From the NCBI RefSeq assembly GCF_902459775.1, contig NZ_CABPSQ010000021.1, forward strand, positions 1-44,749: a DNA stretch of 44,749 nt, given 5' to 3'. The notes beneath the pieces are model-generated. The model was not told the DNA's origin and did no database searches. It saw nothing but the letters and a program-made list of their open reading frames with translations. Below, one piece after another: positions 25,379 through 33,313 of this stretch. This DNA is from Pandoraea captiosa (GTDB taxonomy: Bacteria > Pseudomonadota > Gammaproteobacteria > Burkholderiales > Burkholderiaceae). The translations under genes and the position numbers were made by a program. Within the stretch, counting starts at the first letter, position 1, and the number at the start of each line of letters is the position of its first letter.

Positions 25379-26145
25379 GCCTGCTTCGTGTCGACCAACT
25401 GGTCAAACGCTACGGCGGACTGACCGCCACCGATCACTTCTGTCTGGACGTCGCACCGGGCGAGTTGCACGCCATCATCGGTCCGAACGGCGCGGGCAAA
25501 AGCACGCTCATCGGCCAACTCGCAGGCGAGCTGCGCTCCGACGAAGGCAGTATTCATTTCGACGGTCACGACATCACGTCGATGCCCATCGAACAGCGTG
25601 CACGCTCGGGGCTGGCGCGCTCGTATCAGATCACCTCGGTATTCCGTGAATTCACCGCGCTGGAGAACGTGCTGGTGGCCGTGCAGGCGATGCAGGGACA
25701 CAGCTTCGGGTTCTGGCGTCCCGCGATTCGGGAAGCCGCGCTTGTCGAACCGGCTCGCGAGATTCTGGCGCGCACCGGCCTGGCCGCCCGTATGAACGTG
25801 CCGGCCAGCGCGCTGGCGCATGGCGAACACCGTCAGCTCGAACTGGCGATGGCGCTGGCCGGCCGTCCGAAACTGTTGTTGCTCGACGAGCCCATGGCCG
25901 GCATGTCGCAGGCGGAATCCGAACAGATGACGCACCTGCTGGCCGAGCTCAAGGGCGACTACGCCATCGTGCTCGTGGAGCACGACATGGATGCCGTGTT
26001 CGCACTTGCCGATCGCATTACCGTGCTGGTGTACGGACGCGCCATCGCCTGCGGCACCGCAGACACGATTCGCAACGATGCGGGCGTTCGCGAAGCCTAT
26101 CTCGGGGACGAAACCCGCAACGAAATGCTGGGAGCGACGGCATGA
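25375..26145 (+). CDS. ABC transporter ATPase, LivG-like
   Basis: A 256-residue ATPase. Walker A is GPNGAGKSTLIGQLAGEL, the signature region reads ASALAHGEHRQLELAMALA, Walker B is LLLLDEPMAGM, and the switch His is in VLVEHDMDAVF. The signature has AHGEH in place of the usual SYGEQ/LSGGQ, which occurs in some LivG-type proteins. ATGA overlaps on both sides tie it to its neighbours. It energises the two permeases. Confidence 0.93.
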   Translation: MSLLRVDQLVKRYGGLTATDHFCLDVAPGELHAIIGPNGAGKSTLIGQLAGELRSDEGSIHFDGHDITSMPIEQRARSGLARSYQITSVFREFTALENVLVAVQAMQGHSFGFWRPAIREAALVEPAREILARTGLAARMNVPASALAHGEHRQLELAMALAGRPKLLLLDEPMAGMSQAESEQMTHLLAELKGDYAIVLVEHDMDAVFALADRITVLVYGRAIACGTADTIRNDAGVREAYLGDETRNEMLGATA

Positions 26146-26852
26146 GCACCTTGTTGTCTTTATCCGGCGTCGAGTCGTACTACGGGGCGAGTCAGGCGCT
26201 GTTCGGCATGCATCTCGAGATCGAACGCGGCGCGTTCGTCACCCTGCTCGGTCGCAACGGCATGGGCAAGTCGACGACCGTCAAATCGATGACGGGACTC
26301 ATGCGCCCCGCCCGCGGCGAAATCGTGTTCGACGGACAGCCGGTGCACGCCAGTCCGTCGCACCGCATTGCGCGCGCCGGCATGGGACTTGTGCCCGAAG
26401 GCCGTCAGATTTTCCCCACGCTGACCGTGCGCGAGAACCTCGTCGCCACCGCAGGCAATCGTCACGGGGCGAGTTCGCCATGGACGCTCGCGCGCATCTA
26501 CGAACTGTTTCCGCGACTGCGCGAGCGCGAGAAGAACCTCGGCAGCAATCTGTCCGGCGGTGAGCAGCAAATGCTCGCCATTGGTCGTGCATTGATGACG
26601 AATCCGAAATTACTCATTCTCGACGAGGCGACGGAAGGGCTTGCACCGCTCATTCGCGGTGAAATCTGGCAATGCCTGAAGCAACTCAAAGGCAGCGGCC
26701 TGTCGATCCTGTGCATCGACAAGAATCTGGCGCCGATGCTCGAACTCGGCGACCAGCACTACATCGTCGACAAAGGCCGTGTGGCGTGGCAGGGCGACTC
26801 GTCGAAGCTGCGTCGGTCGCTGCCCGAACTGCAGGCGTATCTCGGCGTCTGA
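26142..26852 (+). CDS. ABC transporter ATPase, LivF-like
   Basis: A 236-residue ATPase. Walker A is GRNGMGKSTTVKSM, the signature is NLSGGEQQMLAIGRALM, Walker B is LLILDEATEGLAPL. In the switch region the usual His is replaced: the sequence reads LCIDKNLAPML where many family members have VEQN, as seen in other LivF-type proteins of this group. It is the last gene of the transporter. A hairpin without a T tract follows at 26894-26924. Confidence 0.92.
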   Translation: MSTLLSLSGVESYYGASQALFGMHLEIERGAFVTLLGRNGMGKSTTVKSMTGLMRPARGEIVFDGQPVHASPSHRIARAGMGLVPEGRQIFPTLTVRENLVATAGNRHGASSPWTLARIYELFPRLREREKNLGSNLSGGEQQMLAIGRALMTNPKLLILDEATEGLAPLIRGEIWQCLKQLKGSGLSILCIDKNLAPMLELGDQHYIVDKGRVAWQGDSSKLRRSLPELQAYLGV

Positions 26853-26893
26853 CGCCATCGTCCGGCCGCGTATGTCCCATTTCTGCGTACACT

Positions 26894-26924
26894 CTACGGC
26901 ACCTCGTCTACACGAGGTGCGTAG
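26894..26924 (+). repeat. Strong hairpin downstream of the transporter operon
   Basis: CTAC, one bulged G, then GCACCTCGT (26894-26907) pair with ACGAGGTGC and GTAG (26912-26924) around the loop CTAC. There is no T tract, so it is either a weak terminator or 3'-end stabiliser for the transporter mRNA, or part of the structured leader that follows. Confidence 0.7.
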
Positions 26925-26949
26925 TACTCGATAGGTGTCAGACGCAAAA

Positions 26950-27032
26950 ATCGGGAGTGTTTTGTGAAAGCACCCAGCAAAAGTCTGTGGTGCAATCGGC
27001 TCCGCTTGATTGACTTTGCAAGCACTCCCGAT
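26950..27032 (+). ncRNA. Candidate structured RNA (three-way junction) in the leader of the XRE gene
   Basis: A 10-bp closing helix, ATCGGGAGTG (26950-26959) with CACTCCCGAT (27023-27032), encloses a second hairpin GCACC/GGTGC extended by CAG/CTG (26970-26977 with 26985-26993) and a weaker third stem AATC/GATT near 26994-27011. The closing helix covers GGGAG, which is well spaced for a GTG at 26964 in frame with the XRE gene, so pairing could hide that ribosome-binding site. It matches no riboswitch class I know; the fold was made by eye. Confidence 0.45.
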
Positions 27033-27059
27033 CCACAACTAACGACACCGGTCAGGACT

Positions 27060-27419
27060 ATGGCTTACTCGAACACGCCTTCGAATCCCTTCCGCTGGCT
27101 GCTCTCACAGGACACCGGCGCGCCGCCGCCGGCCGAGCCGGCGCACGTCAAGAACGGTCTGCCTGCGGATCTTCCGCTCAACATCAAGGAGTTGCCACGC
27201 ACGCCGCTTCCGAAGCTGGAAGTGTTTCCCGACGAGTTGCTGGCGTTACGAAAACATCTCGGCATGTCGCGCAACGTCTTCGCGCATTACCTGCGCACGA
27301 ATCCACGTACGCTGGAGAACTGGGAGCAAGGTCGGGCCCGGCCGAACGCGCAGGCCGCCTGCCTGATCCGGCTCGTGCAGCAAAACCCCGGACTGGTCTC
27401 GTCGCTCGCGCGTCTCTGA
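27060..27419 (+). CDS. XRE-type DNA-binding protein (NadS/HigA-like)
   Basis: A 119-residue protein. Residues about 60-115 form the helix-turn-helix domain: ELLALRKHLGMSRNVFAHYLRTNPRTLENWEQGRARPN, then AACLIRLVQQNPGLV. This is typical of NadS/HigA-type antitoxins and orphan regulators. The first 55 residues are Pro-rich and probably flexible. The start is uncertain: ATG 27060 has AGGA very close, whereas GTG 26964 has GGGAG well spaced and would add 32 residues encoded by the structured leader. No toxin gene lies next to it. A strong terminator follows at 27467-27511. Confidence 0.8.
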   Translation: MAYSNTPSNPFRWLLSQDTGAPPPAEPAHVKNGLPADLPLNIKELPRTPLPKLEVFPDELLALRKHLGMSRNVFAHYLRTNPRTLENWEQGRARPNAQAACLIRLVQQNPGLVSSLARL

Positions 27420-27466
27420 ATCTTGGGGAGGAGACCGTGGTCCGGCGCCTATGGCGGGCCACGACG

Positions 27467-27511
27467 AAAAGGGGCGTCCCGATCGATCCTCGGGGCGCCC
27501 CTTTTCTTTTT
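27467..27511. terminator. Bidirectional terminator
   Basis: AAAAGGGGCG (27467-27476) pairs with CGCCCCTTTT (27496-27505), with an inner CCCGA/TCGGG pairing, and is followed by CTTTTT. It separates the convergent XRE and LysR genes and has an A/T tract on both sides. Confidence 0.9.
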
Positions 27512-27541
27512 GACCTGATTGTCCGCAATACCAGCGACGGG

Positions 27542-28498
27542 TTACGGCTTGAGTCCGCACACCTCGCGCAGGCACGCGACGAATCGGGCACACGCGGGGC
27601 TGGGTGACTTGTCGGCGCGCAACGAATAGCCCACATCGCCGAAGCTGCCCGGCATCGTGTCGGCCAGCACGCGCAGCAACCCGGATTCCACGAACGGCGT
27701 CGCGGCGGCGCGCGGCATCAGCGCCACGCGAGGCGTCTCGAGCATCAGACCGATATTGGTCAGCACGGAGAGCGACTCAACGACATCCTCGGGCAGTGCG
27801 AGTCCGGCATCGTGAAACAGTCGCTCGGCCGCCAGGCGCGAGGGCGACTCGGGTACCGGCAAAATCCACGCCTGCTCGCGCAATTGCGCGAGCGGCACGC
27901 GCTCCGGCAAATGCGACCAGTGGCGCTCTGCGCCGATCACGCTGAGCGATTCGTTAAAGAGAATTTCATGCGTCAATGCAAAGGCGTTGGCCACCGGCAG
28001 CGAGCGCTCCGGCAACCGGCCGACGACGATATCCAGATCGCCGCTCGCCAGCGCCGGGAATAGTTGTGCCGTGGTGGCCTCCCGTACGGTGACGAGCACG
28101 CCTGGCGTGCGCGCCTTGAGCATGGCAATCGTGCGAGGCAACAAATCGGCGGCGGCCGAAATGAGGGTGCCGACGATGACGTGACCGCTGGTGCCCGCGC
28201 TAAACGCGTTGACCTCGTCCGTCAGATACCGCAGTTCCGCCATGAGCGACTTTACGCGGTGACCCAGCAACTCGCCCAGTTCCGTGGGCTGCATGCCGCG
28301 ATTGCTCCGTACGAAGAGCGGCCCTTCGAAGCAGGCTTCGAGCTCATGCACGATCTTGCTAACGGCCGGTTGCGTGAGACCGGTTTCGTTGGCGGCGCGC
28401 ACGAGCGACCCCGTTTCGAGCACGCGGTCGAAGACCTGAAGCTGATGAAACTTGAGCTTTCGTCCGAGATTGAGGGCTGTCCAGGGAAGTGATCGCAT
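27542..28498 (-). CDS. LysR-family transcriptional regulator
   Basis: A 318-residue regulator. The winged helix-turn-helix is at residues about 15-75 (KLKFHQLQVFDRVLETGSLVRAANETGLTQPAVSKIVHELE), followed by a two-lobed substrate-binding domain. The N-terminus (LGRKLKFHQLQVF) resembles PcaQ-like regulators of aromatic catabolism, so control of the upstream aromatic operon is possible; the effector is unknown. It starts 10 bp after the stop of the TetR-type gene, so the two are probably co-transcribed. Confidence 0.88.
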   Translation of the reverse strand: MRSLPWTALNLGRKLKFHQLQVFDRVLETGSLVRAANETGLTQPAVSKIVHELEACFEGPLFVRSNRGMQPTELGELLGHRVKSLMAELRYLTDEVNAFSAGTSGHVIVGTLISAAADLLPRTIAMLKARTPGVLVTVREATTAQLFPALASGDLDIVVGRLPERSLPVANAFALTHEILFNESLSVIGAERHWSHLPERVPLAQLREQAWILPVPESPSRLAAERLFHDAGLALPEDVVESLSVLTNIGLMLETPRVALMPRAAATPFVESGLLRVLADTMPGSFGDVGYSLRADKSPSPACARFVACLREVCGLKP

Positions 28499-28508
28499 CG
28501 GCGGTATG

Positions 28509-29210
28509 TCAGGCCGCCGCCGCCGAGCCGGATGCCGCGACCGGATCCGTTGCCTGCGTCGCCGGCGCCGACGCGCCCGACTTGGCCGCTTCGGCGGCTT
28601 CCGTCACCCCGGTGGAGGGCGACGTCTGGACCGTCTCGCCCGACAGGAACGCCGCCACGTACTCTTCGAGCATGGCCACATCCGGCAGCGAGGCGGGGTT
28701 CACGTGATAGTTCACGAGGCAGCCATCGAAGGTCAGCACGAGCATATCGATCAGACGCGCCCGCCGCACGCTGTCACGCGCCAGACTGGGCGCGCTTGCC
28801 GCGAGCATCGCCGAGAGCCGCTCCCGAAACCACTGGAGCAGGGACGGATCGTAGGGATCGCCCGGACTCACGGTCGCCAGCGCCTGCACCAGATTGTGCG
28901 AGAAGCCGTTGTCGAGCCTCGGCGTGTCCACCAGCAGGCCGTTGAGCAGCGTGCGCATGCGCTCGTGGGCACCGTGGGCTGCCAGTACCTCGGCTTCGAG
29001 CGTGGAAATGCGCGCCTTGAACCACTTCTCGTAGACGCAGAAGAAGACTTGCAGCTTCGCGGTGAAATAGCTGTAGATGTTCGCGTGCGAAATACCGGCA
29101 CGCTTGGCGATCTGCACCATTGTGGTGTCGACATACCCTCGTTCCATGAACAGGGCATGCGAGGCTTCGAGAATGGCGAGACGAATGTCTTCTTTCTTGA
29201 CTTGTGGCAT
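28509..29210 (-). CDS. TetR/AcrR-family transcriptional regulator
   Basis: A 233-residue regulator. The N-terminal helix-turn-helix is clear: IRLAILEASHALFMERGYVDTTMVQIAKRAGISHANIYSYFTAK. The ligand domain is helical. The last 30 residues are Ala/Ser/Thr-rich and outside the domain. Members of this group usually repress a neighbouring efflux or catabolic operon, but here no such operon is adjacent upstream, and the LysR gene directly downstream may be its target or partner. Confidence 0.88.
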   Translation of the reverse strand: MPQVKKEDIRLAILEASHALFMERGYVDTTMVQIAKRAGISHANIYSYFTAKLQVFFCVYEKWFKARISTLEAEVLAAHGAHERMRTLLNGLLVDTPRLDNGFSHNLVQALATVSPGDPYDPSLLQWFRERLSAMLAASAPSLARDSVRRARLIDMLVLTFDGCLVNYHVNPASLPDVAMLEEYVAAFLSGETVQTSPSTGVTEAAEAAKSGASAPATQATDPVAASGSAAAA

Positions 29211-29880
29211 ATGTGAGCCTGCTCGGTTGGGCCGGGCACCTCGAAACAGTAATTCTCAACTTCCTCAACTTCCACCAGCGCCGACGGGAGGGTCAGCGCG
29301 CACAGTATGCCAGCGCAAACGCAGCTTGCGGCGAAAACTAAGCGCAAACACTCCCCCGGACTTTCCCGATAGTTCAACGCATACAGCGTGGTTTGCGATG
29401 ACAGACATCGCGTTATGCGTCGTCTCGTCGCACATTCCGCGCACGCCAGCCTGTCAGACGACGAGGAAAGGTTTGACGCGCATATATTTCAAAATTGAAC
29501 AATTACGATGTCATGCAATTGCGTGTCCGACGACGCTCGCGTTGCCGACCATTTCATATACGTGAACGAATACCACAGCAAATATGAAGTTCAGGCGTCA
29601 AGTTCAAGCGCGCTTGCCTGCCATCCAACGAAGTCCCTCACCGACCACGCTGCCCAGCCAGGTGTAAGACATTACCGACAGCGAATTCCTACATTGATTC
29701 GTAGTCCATCGTAAATCCTCGACGAGATGTGCACCGCAACATCGCCGCCAACGCCCGTGATACGGCGCATTCACGGGCAATTACAAAGACTTACAACATC
29801 GAGCGATCCAAAACCCGCAATTGGCGTCCAATTTCGGTAATCCCATGATGACGGCGGGCGGGACGAACACCGCTCTCGAG
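29211..29880. other. Intergenic region without a supported gene
   Basis: About 670 bp with lower GC than its surroundings, especially 29460-29600 and 29760-29850. Short frames here lack ribosome-binding sites and coding character. It must hold the TetR-type promoter at its left end and the promoter of the lipoprotein operon at its right end; I could not fix either. Confidence 0.5.
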
Positions 29881-29891
29881 AGGAGGTCATG

Positions 29892-30335
29892 ATGAAAGTG
29901 AAACGTGAAGGTGTTGCAAGGCAAACGGCGGCGAGCGACGCGAGGTCCGCGATGGCGAAGGTGTCTTCTGCCATCGCATTGACGACGATGTTGCTCACGC
30001 TGGCGGGTTGCGCGTATGAAGCGCCGCCGCAGCCCCGGTTGCCATATCGCGGCCCCGACAGCACGAATCCGTCGTACCAGTCGCAGCCCAATTGCGGGCC
30101 GCCGCCATACGCGCCGGGCTCGGCTTGCAGCCCCTACGCAGCACCGCCGTCGTCGGCTGCGCCGGGCACTGACGCCTACGGTCGCCCTTATCCGCCGACC
30201 GATGGGTACGGCCGCCCCTACCCGACCGACGCGCAGGGCCGTCCGTACGCGGCACCACCGCCCCCGGCGTATCGCGAATCGAATCCGGCCAACGGCGCTC
30301 CCGTGCCGGAGAACGGCTCGGCGACGGCGCATTGA
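29892..30335 (+). CDS. Pro/Tyr-rich lipoprotein
   Basis: A 147-residue predicted lipoprotein. The N-terminal hydrophobic stretch (MAKVSSAIALTTMLLTLAGC) ends in the lipobox LAGC near residue 40, with an unusually long basic leader of about 20 residues. The mature part is Pro/Tyr/Gly-rich with repeats of the form AYGRPYPPTD, GYGRPYPTD, QGRPYAA. A perfect AGGAGG at 29881-29886 supports ATG 29892; ATG 29952 would give a more ordinary signal peptide. It is probably anchored in the outer membrane; function unknown. It is followed by two other envelope genes in the same direction. Confidence 0.75.
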   Translation: MKVKREGVARQTAASDARSAMAKVSSAIALTTMLLTLAGCAYEAPPQPRLPYRGPDSTNPSYQSQPNCGPPPYAPGSACSPYAAPPSSAAPGTDAYGRPYPPTDGYGRPYPTDAQGRPYAAPPPPAYRESNPANGAPVPENGSATAH

Positions 30336-30513
30336 GCGGACGAACAACGTAGAGATACATCACACGATGCGCGGCGTGCATTGCGCGCCACCACGCGTCG
30401 CCATGCAGATTGCAGTGAGCGAACGACAGGTCGGGCCGGACGAGCGGTACGGTCTCGGTCTTTGATCTGTGAATACCCAGGGGCGAAATGCCCTATTGAA
30501 GGAGCCATACGTC

Positions 30514-30780
30514 ATGAAAACCAAACAACGATGGATCTCGCACATCTCGAAACTTTCGCGCTCCGCGGCGCCCGTCGTCGTCGGGGCCGCCCTTGTCGGC
30601 ACGCTGGCCGGGTGCGGCGGTATGACGCCACGCGAATCTCGTAATACTGCGGTCGGTGCCGGTGTGGGCGCGCTGGGCGGCGCCCTTATCTCGGGCGGCG
30701 ATGTGGGCACGACCGTGGGCGGCGCCGTGGTGGGTGGCGTGATCGGTAACGTCATCACCGATGATCGCCACCGCCGCTGA
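30514..30780 (+). CDS. Glycine-zipper lipoprotein (OsmB/SlyB-like)
   Basis: An 88-residue lipoprotein. Signal peptide with lipobox LAGC near residue 32, then a glycine-zipper segment (NTAVGAGVGALGGALISGG, TTVGGAVVGGVIGNVI) that can form a membrane hairpin, and a basic C-terminus. Such proteins (OsmB, SlyB, YMGG families) are stress-induced outer-membrane-associated proteins. AAGGAG lies upstream of ATG 30514; the frame is open from 30469 but without a good site. Confidence 0.85.
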   Translation: MKTKQRWISHISKLSRSAAPVVVGAALVGTLAGCGGMTPRESRNTAVGAGVGALGGALISGGDVGTTVGGAVVGGVIGNVITDDRHRR

Positions 30781-30797
30781 AGAAGGAGGATCGAGAC

Positions 30798-31376
30798 ATG
30801 ACACGCCAAGACACACTCCGCCAACGTACGCGCGAAATGCTCGATGTGCTCGATACGCGACGCTTCGGTCGCCGCGCGCTCGCCGCCGCGACCCTGTGCG
30901 CCGGTGCCGCAGCCCTGTCGCTCGCGGCCATGCCGAGCTTTGCGCAAGGCACCCCGCCGGTCAACGGCGTCGTTCCCACGACACCGTCGCCGCCCCCGCC
31001 GCCCGCCAGCGGGCCGGACTACGGCGACGCCGCCGACCAGAACGCCGCACTGGGCATGTACCTGCAACGGTCGTTCGACGCGATCGACACCAATCGCGAC
31101 GGCCGGATCGACCGTAACGAATGGGCTGCGTATCAGCGCAGCCAGTTGCAGGCGCGTCGGGCAACGTTCGAGCGCTATTTCAAGGCGGCCGACAAGGACG
31201 GTGACGGCTATCTGAGCCGTCAGGAAGCGGCCGCCTCCGAGCCGTTCCTTTATCAGCGTTTCGACGACATCGACGTCAATCACGACGGCAAGCTCTCGCC
31301 GGCCGAAATCCGCAGCTTCTTCCGCCGCTATTACCACGAGCGCGAGCAAGCCGACGCGGCGACGACCAAGCCGTAA
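30798..31376 (+). CDS. Exported EF-hand calcium-binding protein
   Basis: A 192-residue protein with three EF-hand loops: DTNRDGRIDRNEW (about residues 98-110), DKDGDGYLSRQEA (133-145) and DVNHDGKLSPAEI (158-170). Each has Asp at positions 1, 3 and 5 or the equivalent, and Glu at 12. The N-terminus is a signal sequence with a long basic leader, hydrophobic Ala-rich core and cleavage near SFAQ, followed by a Pro-rich linker, so it is periplasmic or secreted. AGGAGG lies 11-12 nt before the start. It is the third gene of the envelope cluster, only 17 bp after the glycine-zipper gene. A role in calcium sensing is inferred, not shown. Confidence 0.88.
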   Translation: MTRQDTLRQRTREMLDVLDTRRFGRRALAAATLCAGAAALSLAAMPSFAQGTPPVNGVVPTTPSPPPPPASGPDYGDAADQNAALGMYLQRSFDAIDTNRDGRIDRNEWAAYQRSQLQARRATFERYFKAADKDGDGYLSRQEAAASEPFLYQRFDDIDVNHDGKLSPAEIRSFFRRYYHEREQADAATTKP

Positions 31377-31414
31377 TCGTTCGTTCCCCGCAACGTAGCA
31401 GCCGCCCAAACGAG

Positions 31415-31451
31415 AAGGGCCGGGACCTGTATCGAACAGGTTCCGGCCCTT
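31415..31451. terminator. Hairpin terminator between EF-hand and DUF3100 genes
   Basis: A 16-bp stem with one G-U pair (31415-31430 with 31436-31451; arm starts AAGGGCCGG) encloses ATCGA. The T tract is short on both sides. It lies between convergent genes. Confidence 0.75.
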
Positions 31452-31503
31452 GGTCTTTCACGCTGCGCGCAACCTGTCACCGTTGCGCGCTCGCGAACAC
31501 GCC

Positions 31504-32871
31504 TTAAACGTGGAAGAACTCGGCGATGATCGCGGCGCCGAGGAACGTACCGGCGTTTGCGAGGAACGACACGACCACGATGCGCCAGCCCAGACGGCGG
31601 AAGGCAGGCACGTCCTTAGCGACCGACAGACCTGCGTAGGTCAGCATCGGCGTGACAAGCGCCAGGAAGTTGATCTTGCCCGTGAACTGCTCGACGACCG
31701 GCGCGAACGGGAAAGCCGGCGACGTCAGGAACATGGCGATCAGCGAGACCCAGCACACGGCCGGCACCTTGCGGCGCGTGACGAAGTACAGTGCTTCGCC
31801 GACGATCACGGCGCCGATGATGATCAGCATGCCCGGCACGCCGTCGAGGAACGGCGTCTTGAAGGCCATGGTGTTGCCGACCAGCGCCAGTGCACCCGAG
31901 AAGACCCAGGCAAACAAACGCGCACCGAAGTTCATTTCAACGGTATGCGCCTTGCTGGCTTCCTTGAGCTCCTTGGCGGCTTCGGCGTCTTCCACGGCCG
32001 CGGCTTCGGCGTTGGCACGGCCGCGCTTGCTCATGCGACCCAGCACCGGTTCCATCACACGATAGCCCCACACGGCGAGCGGCAGCGAGATGAACAACGT
32101 GAAGTAGGTACCGATGGTCGTCGTGATCAGGTTCGACGCCGCAGCGAAGGTGGCGACTTCCTTGGCCACTTCCGGGGTTTGCTGTGCGGCGATGGCGCCG
32201 GCGGCGGCTGCCATCATCGAGCCCGAACCCACACCGGCGCCCATGGCGAGCGAGTGCGGATGGAACAGATTCAGGCTGGCGACGAAACCGGCGAACAGCG
32301 AAATGAACACGGCGCCGAAGATGGTGCCCGTCAGGTACTCGGCCAGCACGCCGCGCCCTTCCGGCGAATCGAAACCGTACTTTTCGCCAATGATCGCAAG
32401 GCTCGGCTCACGGCCCACGGAGAACGTCGCGCCGATGGCCTCACGCTTGATGCCGAGCATCAGCGCCACCGGCAGTCCCAGAATAATCGTGCCCACGAAG
32501 TGGCCGAACTCCTGGAATACGAGCGCCCAGCCGGCCGCCACGAGCTTGGGCAGCGAGCCGCCCACGAGCAGACCCAGCTTTGCGACGAACAGCAGCAGCG
32601 CCGGTTGCAAAATGGCGGCGGCCTTGTGCTGCATCGGCAGGTCGATCTGCGCGAAGCGCGGCAAACGCGCTTGCGACAGGCCCAACGCTGCGCCGAGCAA
32701 CAATGCCCAGACCATTGGCAACAACACGATCTTGCCGTGACCGGCCTTGATGCTGATCGCACCGATGAGCTCCGCGATCACGAGGATCACGATTGCCCAA
32801 ACATACAGGCGCACGCCATCGCTGAAGGCGCCCCCTTGCGGCTTGGCCGCTTTTTGTTCCATGACTGCCAT
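31504..32871 (-). CDS. DUF3100 membrane protein, putative transporter
   Basis: A 455-residue inner-membrane protein with about ten hydrophobic segments, for example LYVWAIVILVIAELIGAISI, IVLLPMVWALLLGAALGL, GVPGMLIIIGAVIVGEALYF and IVVVSFLANAGTFLGAAIIA. It fits the DUF3100 family, which has no established substrate but often sits next to metabolic enzymes. A cytoplasmic charged loop rich in Ala/Glu/Lys lies near residues 275-310. ATG 32871 has GGAG 7 nt upstream; ATG 32862 is an alternative. It is monocistronic here. A conserved Gly-rich MGAGVGSGSMMAAAAGA segment may be part of the transport path. Confidence 0.8.
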   Translation of the reverse strand: MAVMEQKAAKPQGGAFSDGVRLYVWAIVILVIAELIGAISIKAGHGKIVLLPMVWALLLGAALGLSQARLPRFAQIDLPMQHKAAAILQPALLLFVAKLGLLVGGSLPKLVAAGWALVFQEFGHFVGTIILGLPVALMLGIKREAIGATFSVGREPSLAIIGEKYGFDSPEGRGVLAEYLTGTIFGAVFISLFAGFVASLNLFHPHSLAMGAGVGSGSMMAAAAGAIAAQQTPEVAKEVATFAAASNLITTTIGTYFTLFISLPLAVWGYRVMEPVLGRMSKRGRANAEAAAVEDAEAAKELKEASKAHTVEMNFGARLFAWVFSGALALVGNTMAFKTPFLDGVPGMLIIIGAVIVGEALYFVTRRKVPAVCWVSLIAMFLTSPAFPFAPVVEQFTGKINFLALVTPMLTYAGLSVAKDVPAFRRLGWRIVVVSFLANAGTFLGAAIIAEFFHV

Positions 32872-33313
32872 CTGGGTCTCCACTGCACTTGCTATTGAAC
32901 CGGTCCGACGCCTGGCACGCACGGCTAGCCGTCGCTTTGGCGAACATTTCGGTGATTAAGGAAGTTCGGCACGCGATCCGTCGGGCCCCGAGACCCGCAG
33001 AATTTTCCCACGCAGCGGGAATACACTCCCCGCCATGTTGGCACGCCTTGGTGACAGCAACAGCATTCCGCGCCGAACCACCCGAGGGCGGCATTATACG
33101 CGGTCAAAAACCCCGTTTCGGCCGTCAATCCCGCAGGCTGAAACGGTCGTACGCCGAACGAGGTCTCACGACCGGCGTCCGGCGCACTTTCTGCACTTTT
33201 ACGATGCGTTCACGCCACATTCTCACGAACTGAACGCATGATGGCAGCACATCGCCCGAGGGTCTGCATCGACGCATTGCCCTGCCGACCCCGGCGAAAC
33301 GCGGCAACCCCGA
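32872..33313. other. Intergenic region, nothing firm seen
   Basis: About 440 bp between two minus-strand genes. Open frames here lack ribosome-binding sites. It should contain the DUF3100 promoter on its left side and a terminator for the aldehyde dehydrogenase on its right; neither is obvious. Confidence 0.4.

Noticed and set aside
31450-32898. A 482-codon plus-strand frame opposite the DUF3100 gene
   Set aside because: Highly charged shadow; the minus strand encodes a clean polytopic membrane protein.
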